NCBI GenBank assembly: GCA_040143965.1
Contig: JASJQH010000146.1
Location: 1-24,898 of the forward strand
Direction of reading: 5' to 3'
Source: Basidiobolus ranarum
Taxonomy: Eukaryota > Basidiobolomycota > Basidiobolomycetes > Basidiobolales
Length of the DNA: 24,898 bases
In this document: positions 9,250-19,005 of the stretch, in pieces
How the letters are laid out: each line of letters opens with the position of its first letter
Position numbering within the stretch: the stretch's first letter is position 1
Position numbers and translations under genes: made by a program
The notes under the pieces: generated by a model
The model's input: only the letters and a program-made list of their open reading frames with translations
What the model was told of the DNA's origin: nothing
Database searches by the model: none

Positions 9250-11118
9250 AGTTTCTAGCTATAGCTGGGAATGAATTTCATGCACTTAGTAAGAAGGAAA
9301 AGTGAAAAAAGATGATTGAAAGAGGGCGAGGGTGATGTCTAATTATATAAGAATTCTAAACTACGGAACAAAGAATGAGATCGGGATCTTGATCAATTCG
9401 GCTTCAATCAGATTCAACATAGATAACCAATTGATTACTAATGGCTAGTAGAAGCGGAAAATTCTGACTATTAAGGTTGAGCAGTGAGTTTACCCGATGC
9501 AGCGAATAGATAAGCACTCACTAACCTTGATGCTTATTCCATAAATATAAGGGGTGAAGTGACTCATGGCTGAGATGAAATCTAACACCGCCGGATCAAT
9601 CTACAAACACTATATATATACATTCATGTCACTTGCACTTCGGTTGAACACGCTGAAGGGATGATGCTGGGTGGATGACCCTACTCTTACAGGATTTAGC
9701 CATCACAATCAGATCATCAGCCAATGGGCCCAGGTGTTGATGAACAATCACTGTATTACATTGTGGAAAGTACAACAGAGACGGCAACACTACTTGATTA
9801 TCATTTCGAAACCTGAATCAAGCCCTGAAGGGCCCAGAGTAGGAGTAAATGGTTCTTCATGGTCTTCTGTGATTCCGGGTGGTTAAGCAGGTAACAAGTA
9901 TGGGAGCAGCAAAATAAGGTTAGATTCCACTTCTATACTGGTTTGACCTTGGATTTAGGCGTTTTATAGGTTTGTGTTGCCAACCTTTGCGACATATGTT
10001 AGTGCATCCGCCAGTGACAGTGACTTCCACATCGCACTTAGTAGTGAGTACGTAGATTGATTTGAATAACTCTCCCTGTATATGGTCAAGTTCTTGTGAA
10101 AAGATAAATATCAATCTGCTTTAGAATCACAAATCCTGTTATTGGCTACGTTTCAAGAATGGGTTCATTTTTATCTGGACTTGAGGGTTAGTTCTCTTTT
10201 GGAGCTGGATTTAAGATGGGTCAGGAGTTACAAGCGAACTAAGCTTCTGGTGTATTTTCAGTACAAGTATCTTGGTGTTACTAGCAATGGTAAAAAGTGA
10301 ATAATACCAAAAATATCTTTGAGCGAACCTAGTAATATAATGGATGGTTTGGAAGATTTCGTATCTAAGAAGCCATTTAGCTGTTGATATAACAATAGTT
10401 GATATCCGTTGGGTTTCTTCTCCACTGCATCTTCAAAGATTTTGTACCATATTCTATTTACTCGGAATGAACCATTACAAGCAATAATCCAGATCTTGAT
10501 GAAGAGTTATGGGTATAATAATCAGGAAGGTACCAAGAATTGGGCAAAAATTGTCACTATTGACAGCAATGTTGTTAAAGCTGGATTAACCACGATTCTC
10601 GCTGAAACAGTAGATAAGTAGTATTTCCGTTGATAAGCAGATGCTAACCTCTTTCTTAAGCTAAACGCATAATGGCGCTATGGTATAAACTGGCTCAGTA
10701 AAAAAAATCAACAAAGCTGGATACAAAGAAGGATTAAAATTATTTGGATAATATAGCTTTGCACTCATACATTAGTATGTAGGTTATATTTTGGAGATAT
10801 CGAGCAACAACCAATTTTCTTACATTTGATCAAATTTTTAGAATTTTTAGCAATCTTAAACATCTCCAATATCTACACGAAACATAGTAACAAACTCATC
10901 AGTCGGAGACCCTAGTTCAGCATAAACACATGGATTGGACTTTGATACATTTCGTAAATAACAGCAAGTGCTTTATTGATAAATTTTTAATGAGATGATT
11001 TTTGTTAATTTGTAGCGATAAGATATTTTTGATAAGGTGGATATTTTCATTAGTGTCCCTGACACTATCTACCATTTCCAAATTCCAGTGGTCATGGTAA
11101 CTTTTGCTTTGATGAGAA
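9250..11118. other. 1.9-kb spacer with only weak ORFs
   Basis: The first part is the probable promoter and 5' leader of the bZIP gene, including A/T-rich TATA-like sequence near 9344-9350. Three short frames occur: 9671-9886 (+, 71 codons), 9920-10114 (-, 64 codons) and 10409-10621 (+, 70 codons). None shows a known motif, and no splice combination joining them was convincing. The rest is AT-rich. A poorly conserved lineage-specific gene cannot be excluded. Confidence 0.45.
9560..9567. promoter_or_regulatory. AP-1/GCN4-type site TGACTCAT
   Basis: An exact TGACTCA heptamer, the classic AP-1/Gcn4 half-site pair, lies upstream of the bZIP gene. A heptamer is expected about once or more by chance in a window this size (the reverse form occurs at 3587-3593 inside the dehydrogenase remnant), so position rather than sequence alone is the argument. 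Confidence 0.3.
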
Positions 11119-11697
11119 CTATTGAGTAGTCTCTCCAGTGGTGGGCCAGTCACAAGCAATACTTCCTTCAGTAGTTTTACAAATCGTACCTTGGGCACAG
11201 CTACTTGGGGTCCATTTACCGAAGACACACCATTTGAATTCGGGTGAGCTATCACCAACACATTGGTATTTTCCATCTTCACATTCTCCAGATCCTTCAG
11301 TAGGAGCTGGAGGGGCTGAGCTCTCGGAAACTGTGGGTAATGTTGCACTTGGGACGGATGATGAGTCAACGGCGGAAGTAGGCAATATACTAGCTGAATC
11401 AGTTTCCGAAGAAATAGATGTAGATTGGGCTGGTTCAGTTGAAGTCACATCATTTGATGGTTCGGCTTCGGTTGAACTACTGTCAGAAGAGTCATCTGAT
11501 GATGGAGAGTCTGAGACTGGTTCAGTGGCAGTGGCGGTTTCGGTAGCAGTAACGGTAGGCAGAATATCGGAAATATTACCATCGGTTACTGTAGGGACGG
11601 ATACTTCTGTTGCGGCGGATGCGCTATCTTGAGCAACCACTTGCACCGAGTAGAATGCAACGAGAGCGAGAAGAGTGGCAGAAGCTTGGAATTTCAT
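11119..11697 (-). CDS. secreted Ser/Thr-rich protein with C-terminal CBM19-like chitin-binding module
   Basis: Intronless, 192 residues. Residues 1-22 form a classic signal peptide, with likely cleavage after V-V-A. Residues about 23-137 are almost entirely Ser, Thr, Pro, Ala, Asp and Glu, expected to be O-mannosylated and extended. The C-terminal module has six cysteines (139, 146, 157, 167, 173, 182) in the pattern C-x-D-G-x-Y-x-C ... W-C-x-x-G-K-W ... C-A-x-G-T-x-C ... A-C-D-W, which matches CBM19-like chitin-binding modules of fungal secreted proteins. No catalytic domain is present. It may be a cell-wall or surface protein that binds chitin. The module assignment is by pattern only. There is no obvious GPI signal at the C-terminus. 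Confidence 0.85.
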   Translation of the reverse strand: MKFQASATLLALVAFYSVQVVAQDSASAATEVSVPTVTDGNISDILPTVTATETATATEPVSDSPSSDDSSDSSSTEAEPSNDVTSTEPAQSTSISSETDSASILPTSAVDSSSVPSATLPTVSESSAPPAPTEGSGECEDGKYQCVGDSSPEFKWCVFGKWTPSSCAQGTICKTTEGSIACDWPTTGETTQ

Positions 11698-12804
11698 GTT
11701 GATAAATTTGACTTAAAAGTGGAAGTTGTTCGAATGTACTTGTGTAGTTCAATGAAATGTCAGATGTGACTATGAATTGATTGTTGAATTGACAGATGGA
11801 GAATTGGACTGATTTTATACTAAAATGATCGCTAACAAACCGACAAGATAGATTTCAAAAGATTGGGAATCGAAATATATGACTATTGTTACCAATGAAA
11901 AGATTCTTGGCTTTCTTTTTGCGGAAGGTCACTGAACTTTATTTTCAGATACCGTTTGCGGAGTATTGCATACGATTACGAATTTATGCGTGAGGTGAAG
12001 TATGCTTAATACAATATTTCACTTTACCTTCATAAATGAACCCATTAACAATGGTATCTAACCAACACCATGTCATCAAGATTAATGATCATTATTACGT
12101 AAATGGTATGTTTACCGTTTTTATGGTCTTGGCTTTCAATCAGCATCAAGGTTACCGTTACGGCTACGGCGAAATCATTAGGGATAGGGGAGGACTCAAG
12201 GTGATGAGTTACTTGAGGAATTTACTAAGCGTAATCAGTAATCATTCAATATGCCAAGATCACTTAGGGTTAGTCACTTATCTACGCGCTGTGTTTCAGC
12301 TTAGATTAGAATTCCCAGATACGTTTAACTAATCACGGATTGGAATGTAAAAATAGAAGAAACCATTACATCAAGAATTGACTATTACTATTTTGCCAAG
12401 TATTAAGTAGAGAATACTATACATATAACACCAACCCTAACCCTAATGCTATACTCACTTTAGACGTGTTATACTATCGAAGATGATTTATTTAAATGAG
12501 CAATTTTTATAAGGGACATCGTCTACTCTCCTTTACTCTATAATGGTGGATTCAAAAGAAAATGTATGATTAACGGCTACATACCTACAGTATAACAAAA
12601 ATAAGCAAGAAAGTGAAAGATAAAGTAGAACAAGAATATTGCAAATTTTACATGCAAAAAAGAAGAATATGTTGAATAACTGATGTAATAAATGATTTCC
12701 AAAATAGAAATAACCAAATTAAACTTTCGTCTATAACTTCAATCGATTGGATATATGTACGGAGGGGTTGATTTTAGATGCTTGATTTCTATTACAAACA
12801 CCAT
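11698..12804. other. spacer with one unrecognised ORF and a telomere-like box
   Basis: Promoter side of the CBM19-like gene and downstream side of the MADS gene. A frame at 12036-12332 (+, 98 codons, ATG start, many His, Tyr and hydrophobic residues) has no recognisable family, signal peptide or splice partner; it may be chance or a lineage-specific gene. A CCCTAA dimer lies at 12433-12446. The remainder is AT-rich. Confidence 0.45.
12433..12446. repeat. interstitial telomere-like box (CCCTAA x2)
   Basis: AACCCTAACCCTAA, two units of the fungal telomere repeat complement, about 740 bp upstream of the CBM19-like gene start and 360 bp downstream of the MADS stop. Confidence 0.85.
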
Positions 12805-13909
12805 TTACTTCTTATCTCCTTGAGGGTATTGAGACACTTTGCCGAGATTTGCATTTCCTCCCCAGTAGTTGTTAGGTTGCATGTATTGGTTGGCTTGTGT
12901 AGCGTATGGATTCATCGATTGTTGCTGGTTATACTGAGGATATTGACCAGGGTTCATATAGGTTCCGGCCCCCAAACCACCGCTTCCCAACGGTAATTGG
13001 GATTGGAGTTGGTTGGGCATAGGATTTGACATTTGACTGGGCATTTGATTTGGCATCTGACTGGGCATTTGATTTGGCATCTGACCGGATAATTGAGTTG
13101 GCAACTGATTAGAGATACCACCGTACTGCTGACCGTAGCTTAATCCAGCTAGTGCAGCGTTGTATTGTGTAGCAGACTGTTTTCTATCCTCACCATAAAG
13201 GGCATCGGCATTTGGATCCATGGAGGGATTAGAATCACCACCATATACGTTCGACATTTGAGGTGTACGCGATTGCGCTGGTTGCTATTTAATCAAGAAA
13301 TTAATTAGAAATTGGGCACATGATTTCTTGAAGAATATGTATAAATGAACCTACAGGTGATGGAATATTTTCTTTGGTCTGTACGGAGTCAGGAGCATTC
13401 AAACACGACTGAATAAGATTTTTTCCTTCAGGTTGGGTGACTAGAGGTTGCAACTTCGGCGTAGTAAAAGTGTAAACGAGACCAGTCTCAGAAACGACCA
13501 AGAGCAAAACCTGAGTACCTGTGAGTGTACTAAGTTCGTAAGCCTATTTAAAAGAGAAGAGATAAGTGAGTTAAGGTGATATGAAATAATCTAAGTTTCG
13601 GTGGACAATTACCTTCTTCATGATTCCGGCCTTTCGCTTACTAAAAGTAATATGACGACGACTTTTATCTTCAATGTATTCAATTTTTATCTTACGACGA
13701 CCTGCTCTTTTCTCATTTTTGGGGGTTCCTTCGTCGGAGTCAACGTCGTCATCCTCTTCAAAATCGCGTTTATTTCCGTGTTGTTCAGCCTTGGGTGTAA
13801 CGGGAGATAGACCGCTGTTGCTGAAGGTTCTATTGATAGTACTATTCATAGTATTTGTAGTGGCGAAGTTGTTCATAACTTGGGTTCGTGGTGTTAGGGT
13901 TTGTGTCAA
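12805..13909 (-). CDS. MCM1: MADS-box transcription factor, MCM1/SRF type
   Basis: Three exons on the minus strand, 13909-13613, 13543-13355 and 13284-12805, join in phase (introns 69 and 70 bp) to give 321 residues. The SRF-type MADS domain spans about residues 68-130: R-R-K-I-K-I-E-Y-I, R-R-H-I-T-F-S-K-R-K-A-G-I-M-K-K, then, across the first intron, A-Y-E-L-S-T-L-T-G-T-Q-V-L-L-L-V. These are diagnostic of MCM1/SRF rather than RLM1/MEF2. An acidic stretch (about 50-60) precedes the domain, as in Mcm1-like proteins. The C-terminal 150 residues are Gln/Asn/Gly/Met/Pro-rich, with a Q-M-P-N / Q-M-P-S repeat at about 221-260. Such proteins bind CArG/P-box sites with partner factors in mating, cell-cycle and metabolic control. 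It is divergent from the uL6m gene. Confidence 0.95.
12990..13110. repeat. in-gene repeat coding Q-M-P-N/Q-M-P-S units
   Basis: Imperfect short repeats (units such as catttgatttggcat / catctgactgggcat on the + strand) lie inside exon 3 of the MADS gene and encode about ten four-residue Q-[ML]-P-[NS]-like units. Likely prone to length variation. All units are multiples of three, so the frame is kept. Confidence 0.75.
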
Positions 13910-14395
13910 AGTTCCGAAACAGTGAACTCAACTAGTTCAAATCGAGTGCAAGAAGCCAAATAGGGAGAGAATCTTAAAATAACAGTTAAGTAGGGTTCCT
14001 AATCAAGGTTTACGTGGATGGATTGGGGTAAACTAAAGATCAATTGTAAGCCAAAGTGCGTGACAAATTGGAGGATATCCGAATTGGATGATTAACGTAT
14101 GTATATTGATTTTTATATCAACTCTTTTTTTTTGAAGCCTCTGGACCCCACCGTCGTACTTGGACAATCATTGGTTGGAATGCCATCAATAGAATATCTC
14201 CATTTCGAATTATATAGGGTTAAATAAGTTTATATATATATTTCCTACATTCATTTCCCATACCTGTTCTCTTTACCTTTCTTCTAGCTTCTCATAGGCA
14301 CATGGGAAAGTAACGTGATTAATATAAATGGCAATAGGCATTTCCTATTATGAAAACTACCATGTTGTAAGTTGGTGTGGAAGACCAGTGGAGGA

Positions 14396-14409
14396 TTAGG
14401 GTTAGGGTT
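14396..14409. repeat. interstitial telomere-like box (TTAGGG x2)
   Basis: TTAGGGTTAGGGTT on the + strand, about 650 bp upstream of the uL6m start and 490 bp upstream of the MADS start on the other strand. Confidence 0.85.
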
Positions 14410-14745
14410 GAAGATGGTAATATGTCCACGATGAATTAATTTCATCTGTACTAATCTAGACTATGAATGAGAGTAAGCTGATTGGTTTAAGACGCGTAAG
14501 CAAAAATCGAATTTCGCGTTCGCTGCATGGGCCAATAATATGACGACCTGAGAAATGATTTACCCGCCTTAACATTTGAGCCCATAAGAAATACTGATGC
14601 TGCATTGCTGTTGAAATCTTCTAAGCTTGGTCACACTAAATATGCATTTCACAAGTGCTTTTAATTGGTAGGAAAATAGTTAGACTGCATATATAAGGTT
14701 GTTGAACCAGATCGCAAATGCTATGCTTTATGCATCGATTAGTGG

Positions 14746-14760
14746 TAACCCTAACCCTAA
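14746..14760. repeat. interstitial telomere-like box (CCCTAA x2)
   Basis: TAACCCTAACCCTAA, about 300 bp upstream of the uL6m ATG. Telo-box/Tbf1-type elements of this sequence are known in ribosomal-protein gene promoters of several fungi and in plants, so a regulatory role is reasonable but not shown. Confidence 0.85.
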
Positions 14761-15055
14761 TTTGGTTGGCATTTTGAATTTAATTTAAGTCAACTTGGAT
14801 AAAATTTCAGAAGATTGATTAGATTTAGCGTTAAAATAATTTGGTTCTTTGGGGGGATTTTATGGAGAATACTGGGAGTTCTGTAAATATTTCATGATTT
14901 TTTAAAATAGCGAAGCTGATTGGATAAAGTAATCCAAGCGAAAGAGAAGCAAAGATTTTCAAATTAACATTTTTGAAGATTTCTCTTTCCCTAGGCCTAA
15001 CCTTGAGATATCGTTTTTAAACGGACGTACTGTACCAGGTTAGAGATAAGAAACG

Positions 15056-15754
15056 ATGTTTTCCGTAATTAAGACAGCTAGAGGGAATGTTTCCGCCATA
15101 AAGTATGCCACTTATTTATCTACCAGAACCTACGTAGCTCCCAGTTCTTCTCTTTTTTCTCATATTGGTAAAGCCCCAGTGAAGTATTCTTCTGATGTTC
15201 AAATAGAGTTTTTACCTATGCCTTTTACCGACGAGCCACGTTACCAAAAGACCAAGACCTTGATTGTAAAGGGTCCTCTTGGTGAAGAGAAAATGCCTAT
15301 TGACCCATTCGTCAACTTGAAGTTCAAACAAGACTTGACTAGTGATGAAGGTGGCCAACTCTTAGAAGTCAGCATTGAGGATAAGAACATCAAAAAGCAA
15401 AAGCAAATGTGGGGAACCACCAGAGCTTTGATCAACAACTCGGTTATTGGTGTTTCCGAGGGCTTTAGTGTGCCTTTACGTTTGGTTGGTGTTGGTTACA
15501 GAGCAGCTCTTGAGACCAATGGTAAGTTAGGTTTGAAACTTGGTTACTCTCATCCTATCGAAATGGAGGTTCCTGAAGGTATCACTGTGACCATTCCCAA
15601 CCCAACACGTATCGTTCTTTTCGGTTCCAACCTTCAAAAAGTCAAGCAATTTGCGGCTAAGATTCGTGAGTGGAGAAAGCCCGAACCTTACAATCAGAAG
15701 GGTATTTTCGTTGGTGACGAAACTATCAAGAAGAAGGAAGGAAAGAAGAAATAG
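15056..15754 (+). CDS. MRPL6: mitochondrial large-subunit ribosomal protein uL6m
   Basis: Intronless, 232 residues. The N-terminus (about 1-42) is rich in Arg, Ser, Thr, Ala and Tyr with almost no acidic residues, as expected for a mitochondrial presequence. The rest follows bacterial L6: V-K-G-P-L-G in the first L6 repeat, W-G-T-T-R-A-L-I-N-N at the middle, then G-V-G-Y-R-A in the second repeat, L-G-Y-S-H-P, and the C-terminal R-K-P-E-P-Y-x-x-K-G-I with a Lys-rich tail. It binds 23S-type rRNA near the sarcin-ricin loop and stalk base of the mitoribosome. The start codon context (acgATGt) is not ideal, but no other upstream ATG is in frame nearby. Confidence 0.95.
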   Translation: MFSVIKTARGNVSAIKYATYLSTRTYVAPSSSLFSHIGKAPVKYSSDVQIEFLPMPFTDEPRYQKTKTLIVKGPLGEEKMPIDPFVNLKFKQDLTSDEGGQLLEVSIEDKNIKKQKQMWGTTRALINNSVIGVSEGFSVPLRLVGVGYRAALETNGKLGLKLGYSHPIEMEVPEGITVTIPNPTRIVLFGSNLQKVKQFAAKIREWRKPEPYNQKGIFVGDETIKKKEGKKK

Positions 15755-16253
15755 ATGATTTAGTCCGATCATCGTTGATTTCTTTTCGAGCATTCACAAG
15801 CATATTTAGAAAATCTCTATCACTTTATCTGTTCCACTTTACATCTTATAAACCAAATAAAGCTCTGAAAATCCCATGATTCAGTAAACATGTAAGCGAG
15901 GTTACATTTCTCATCATTAAGGTTAAAAGATACATGCTAATACTTGAAATAAATCATTTTACTATAGTAAATTTTGAGAAATTCGATTTCTTTGATCATT
16001 CTAAAGGTCCTTTAGTCTTATGGACATTGTTCAATCCATCTTGGAAACATAATGGTGATTTATTAGAATACATGAAGTGTGGTTCAGGGTTGGAGCTTCG
16101 ATCTTGGCATGCGGCAGATGAATCATTTTAATGGTCATTTTGTAGCAAAGAACCTTAGGGTGAAGTAAAAGCAGAGTTATTCACAAGACGAATAGATGGA
16201 GTGGTGATTTTGATATGGGTGATGTGTGGCTAAGTACCCACTAAAAAGAGGAT
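15755..16253. other. convergent 3' spacer
   Basis: Spacer of about 500 bp between the stop codons of uL6m (+) and proteasome beta-6 (-). A 65-codon frame at 15934-16131 has no recognisable features. Nothing else is seen. Confidence 0.5.
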
Positions 16254-17339
16254 TTAATCCTTCTTCAATGGGACTTTTTTACTTTGAACTCCTTCTGAGG
16301 TTACAATGAATAACTGAAGGAAATCACCCGTGTGGATATCGCGTTCGGTTGCTGAAGTAAATGAATCTTGGGCAATCTTGACCGCTCTCTGAGCAGGAAT
16401 ATCCCGATCAACAACGTTTTGTTGATTTTTAAAACCAACCTGATTTTGTAATTTTAACTTAACATCTACACTGATCACAATATCAATTTCAATAGTTTAC
16501 CTGATTATCCAAGAATGGTTGAATCAACGAGCTAGCTGAGCCACCAGCACGATGGGTCTCTCTTTCATAGGAACCCACTGGGTCAAAACTGTAAACAGCA
16601 CCAACACCTGTCACGATTAAAGTTCAAATTAGATTATTATAGTCAAATTAAAGTAATGTTAATATTTACCGTGCTCATCCACACCACCAAGTAAAATAAA
16701 GGTGTAATAAGGGAAGAAGCGTTTAGAGTAAAGTATGATGGAAACCATTTGAGCAATAGCTCCAATCGACATTTCTTTCTCGTGTGCATGCTTATACCAC
16801 TAAATACATGTTCTCGGTAAATAGTCGGTTCAAAAAATGTATTCAAGGTGGTAAATTACTTCTATTCTTTGCTTAATTCGTTTGACTAAAGCGAGGCCGT
16901 CAGCATGAAAACCGTTGGTGGCGATGACTACCTTGTTAGTGCTGAGTGATATGAAGTTAAGGAAGAAATAATGATGTGTGTGATATACTTGGCCGTGTTT
17001 CTTACTATCAATAGAAAGGATACATTTGATAGGCTTTAGGTACATCACGAGAATTGATTGTATATCCCTCGCTCTGACGGGTGTCAGAGGCGATTACACA
17101 ATAATCTTTACCAGCAATAGCCAAACTTGTTCTGAATGAGGAGACAATTAAAGAAAAAAATGTTAATGGGTTATTACTATTGATAACACTATACAGTGAA
17201 GTAGATATATTTGAAGAGACTCTCTTAAAGAGAATACTTACCCTCCATTGTCAGTATATGGGGAGTACTTGTGCTCGATAGGAGCCTGAAGTGGGTTGGA
17301 AATTGGATGGTTTAAAGGATGACCGATGATATATGACAT
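16254..17339 (-). CDS. PRE7: 20S proteasome subunit beta-6 (PSMB1/Pre7 family)
   Basis: Six exons on the minus strand, 17339-17242, 17131-17024, 16941-16860, 16799-16670, 16607-16501 and 16439-16254, join in phase at GT..AG sites (introns 110, 82, 60, 62 and 61 bp) to give 236 residues. Family landmarks: [76 protein letters not shown], and the C-terminal E-R-D-I-x-T-G-D. Beta-6 is a structural, non-proteolytic subunit of the inner rings. The length matches the family. An apparent stop in the second exon is removed by placing the donor at 17023, so no frameshift is needed. The gene looks fully intact. Confidence 0.95.
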
Positions 17340-17812
17340 GTTGGTTGAGTTTCCAAGTGTATGTTCTATTAAATATGGTGCTTTGCAAGTTAACGTAGTT
17401 CGAGTAATATCCAACTTCCAAATAGGCCTTGGAAATGCCTATAGCGTAACACGCTTCCTAATTTCTCATCTACATATTGACTACGTAATCTATTGAATTT
17501 TTTTATAATCCCATTTTACGCTATTTCGTTCACTAATCGAATGTCATTTAGGAAGATTGGCAAAAACCTAGAGTCTGAGTACATGTTAGTTGTATGGCAG
17601 CTTCTTTTACATGAATGCTCAATAGTAGCAGAGATCAAATATTGTTCCTTTTTTATAGTTCAAACCAATTATGTTACATAGATATCATTTCGTAAATATC
17701 AACGTGCTTGGCAGTGTCAAGGATTGATAGGAAACTAATTCGAAAAGTAAAAACCATGTCACTGAAGATTAACCAACTTAAAGGGGGTAGGGGTGAACAT
17801 ATAATATCTTCT
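17340..17812. other. spacer upstream of proteasome gene
   Basis: AT-rich spacer that should contain the beta-6 promoter and the Pin1 3' end. A 62-codon frame at 17493-17681 has no features. No proteasome-type PACE element (GGTGGCAAA) was seen. Confidence 0.5.
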
Positions 17813-18444
17813 TTAAGCAGTTCTAAGAATTAGATGTACTCCACTATCAGACCAAACTGGTTCACTCATCTCACCCACTTTGAGTGCGAAAGCTGCATCT
17901 TCAAATGGAGGCTGCATTTGACCACGACTAAAGAAGCTCAAATCTCCTTCTCTCTTAGCACTTGAGCAATCAGATTCAGTTTTAGCAAGTTCTCCTAAAG
18001 TGATTTCTTTAGCCAATATTCTACTACGGTGCTTTTCAAGAATTTCAAGTGCCTCTTCTTTCGTACGAGTGATTTCAGCCTGATTATAACCAATCAAAGT
18101 TAAGAACGCGTGAAATATGATATTACGAGTCTGATAAATACTATACTTACTTCCTTCCAAGAGCTGGGTCTCCTGCTATCACGATGTTTAATAAGTAAAT
18201 GACTCGCCTTAATCTGATCGTTTTGCTCAGCTAATTCGGTATCAGTTAAGGTACTAGAACCTTCCGGTGGTTCCCAGCGACTCTCTTTAGTTTCATTATT
18301 GTAAAAATAGGGTAGATTACGAGTACGTGACATACGGACTTCCCAGTTAGGTGGTAATTTGTACTTGGATGGAAGTGACTACAGGAGAAACTCATAAGTA
18401 ACGGGGGAAAACAATATACCAATAAATTCACAAATCAGTACCAT
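17813..18444 (-). CDS. ESS1: Pin1/Ess1 peptidyl-prolyl cis-trans isomerase
   Basis: Parvulin-type isomerase acting on phospho-Ser/Thr-Pro bonds, for example in the RNA polymerase II tail. Exons 18444-18442 (ATG only), 18378-18151 and 18079-17813 join in phase (introns 63 and 71 bp) to give 165 residues, the usual Ess1 size. The WW domain (about residues 8-42) has L-P-P-N-W-E-V-R ... Y-F-Y-N-N-E-T-K-E-S-R-W-E-P-P. The PPIase domain has S-H-L-L-I-K-H, the phosphate-binding pair in S-R-R-P-S-S-W, D-C-S-S-A with the catalytic Cys, G-D-L-S-F-F-S-R-G-Q-M, P-F-E-D-A-A-F-A-L and S-G-V-H-L-I-L-R. All catalytic residues seem present. The single-codon first exon is inferred, because the second exon is open upstream to an acceptor and has no Met before the WW domain. 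Confidence 0.93.
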
Positions 18445-19005
18445 ATTCAACGATCGTAGGGATTAAATGGATCTTTAGGGGTAAGTTAATAGAAAGGTGA
18501 GTAATACGAAAGAGAACAAAGAAAGTTGGATGTCAGTGTAGCCCAAATATTCCAAGTGATTCGGCAGTAATTTTGCTGGGGCCCTGTGGAATATTTCCGA
18601 GATTTTAAAATCAAGGGGAGTTTAAAAGTTCTTAGTTCAGTATCACTGGTCACAGGTTTAAAACAAGCTGATCATTAATGTTTTGATTTCATTCTAATGG
18701 AAAATATGCTCTTTTGGGGTAGTTTATCTTTCGGTGGCACGGGACTGCCCATGGTATGTGACACAAAGATATTGTTGTCTCTTGGATTGTGCATTTATTC
18801 GAGGTTCAAGAGTATGTTTCCTCACGAACCTCGTCCCTATCCGTGACTAATATAAAAACATGGATGTTTAGGGATACTTGAGTCTTCATTCATTTATTAG
18901 CAAAAGATGTTTAAAGCATACAAGCGAATAACAATCTGCGTGTAAACATACTATTTTTTCATGATTTGCTTTCATTATTCCACAAAATCTCTCAGTTAGG
19001 TCAAG
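18445..19005. other. spacer without supported gene
   Basis: AT-rich spacer between the Pin1 start and the 3' end of the coiled-coil gene. No coding frame, RNA gene or repeat is evident. Confidence 0.5.

Larger units (their letters stand above)
13910..15055. promoter_or_regulatory. divergent promoter region between MADS and uL6m genes
   Basis: Shared 1.1-kb upstream region. It holds a TTAGGG dimer (14396-14409) and a CCCTAA dimer (14746-14760), in opposite orientation 350 bp apart, and a short run of Ts near 14128. A TATA-like stretch occurs at 14231-14241. No coding frame of interest was seen. Confidence 0.5.

Noticed and set aside
11138-11632. 164-codon open frame on the + strand
   Set aside because: It lies entirely antisense to the CBM19-like gene. 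Its Val/Glu/Ser bias is the mirror of the Ser/Thr-rich codons on the other strand.
13950-13970. Possible CArG/MCM1 box (CCAAATAGGG) upstream of the MADS gene
   Set aside because: The core has only five A/T bases and does not match the CC(A/T)6GG consensus; too weak to list.
15527-15793. 88-codon minus-strand frame
   Set aside because: It is antisense to the uL6m gene, whose coding strand is unmistakable.
16830-17048. Apparent frameshift or 10-base micro-intron in proteasome beta-6
   Set aside because: Placing the donor at 17023 and acceptor at 16942 gives a normal 82-bp intron and the expected [18 protein letters not shown] sequence, so no anomaly remains.
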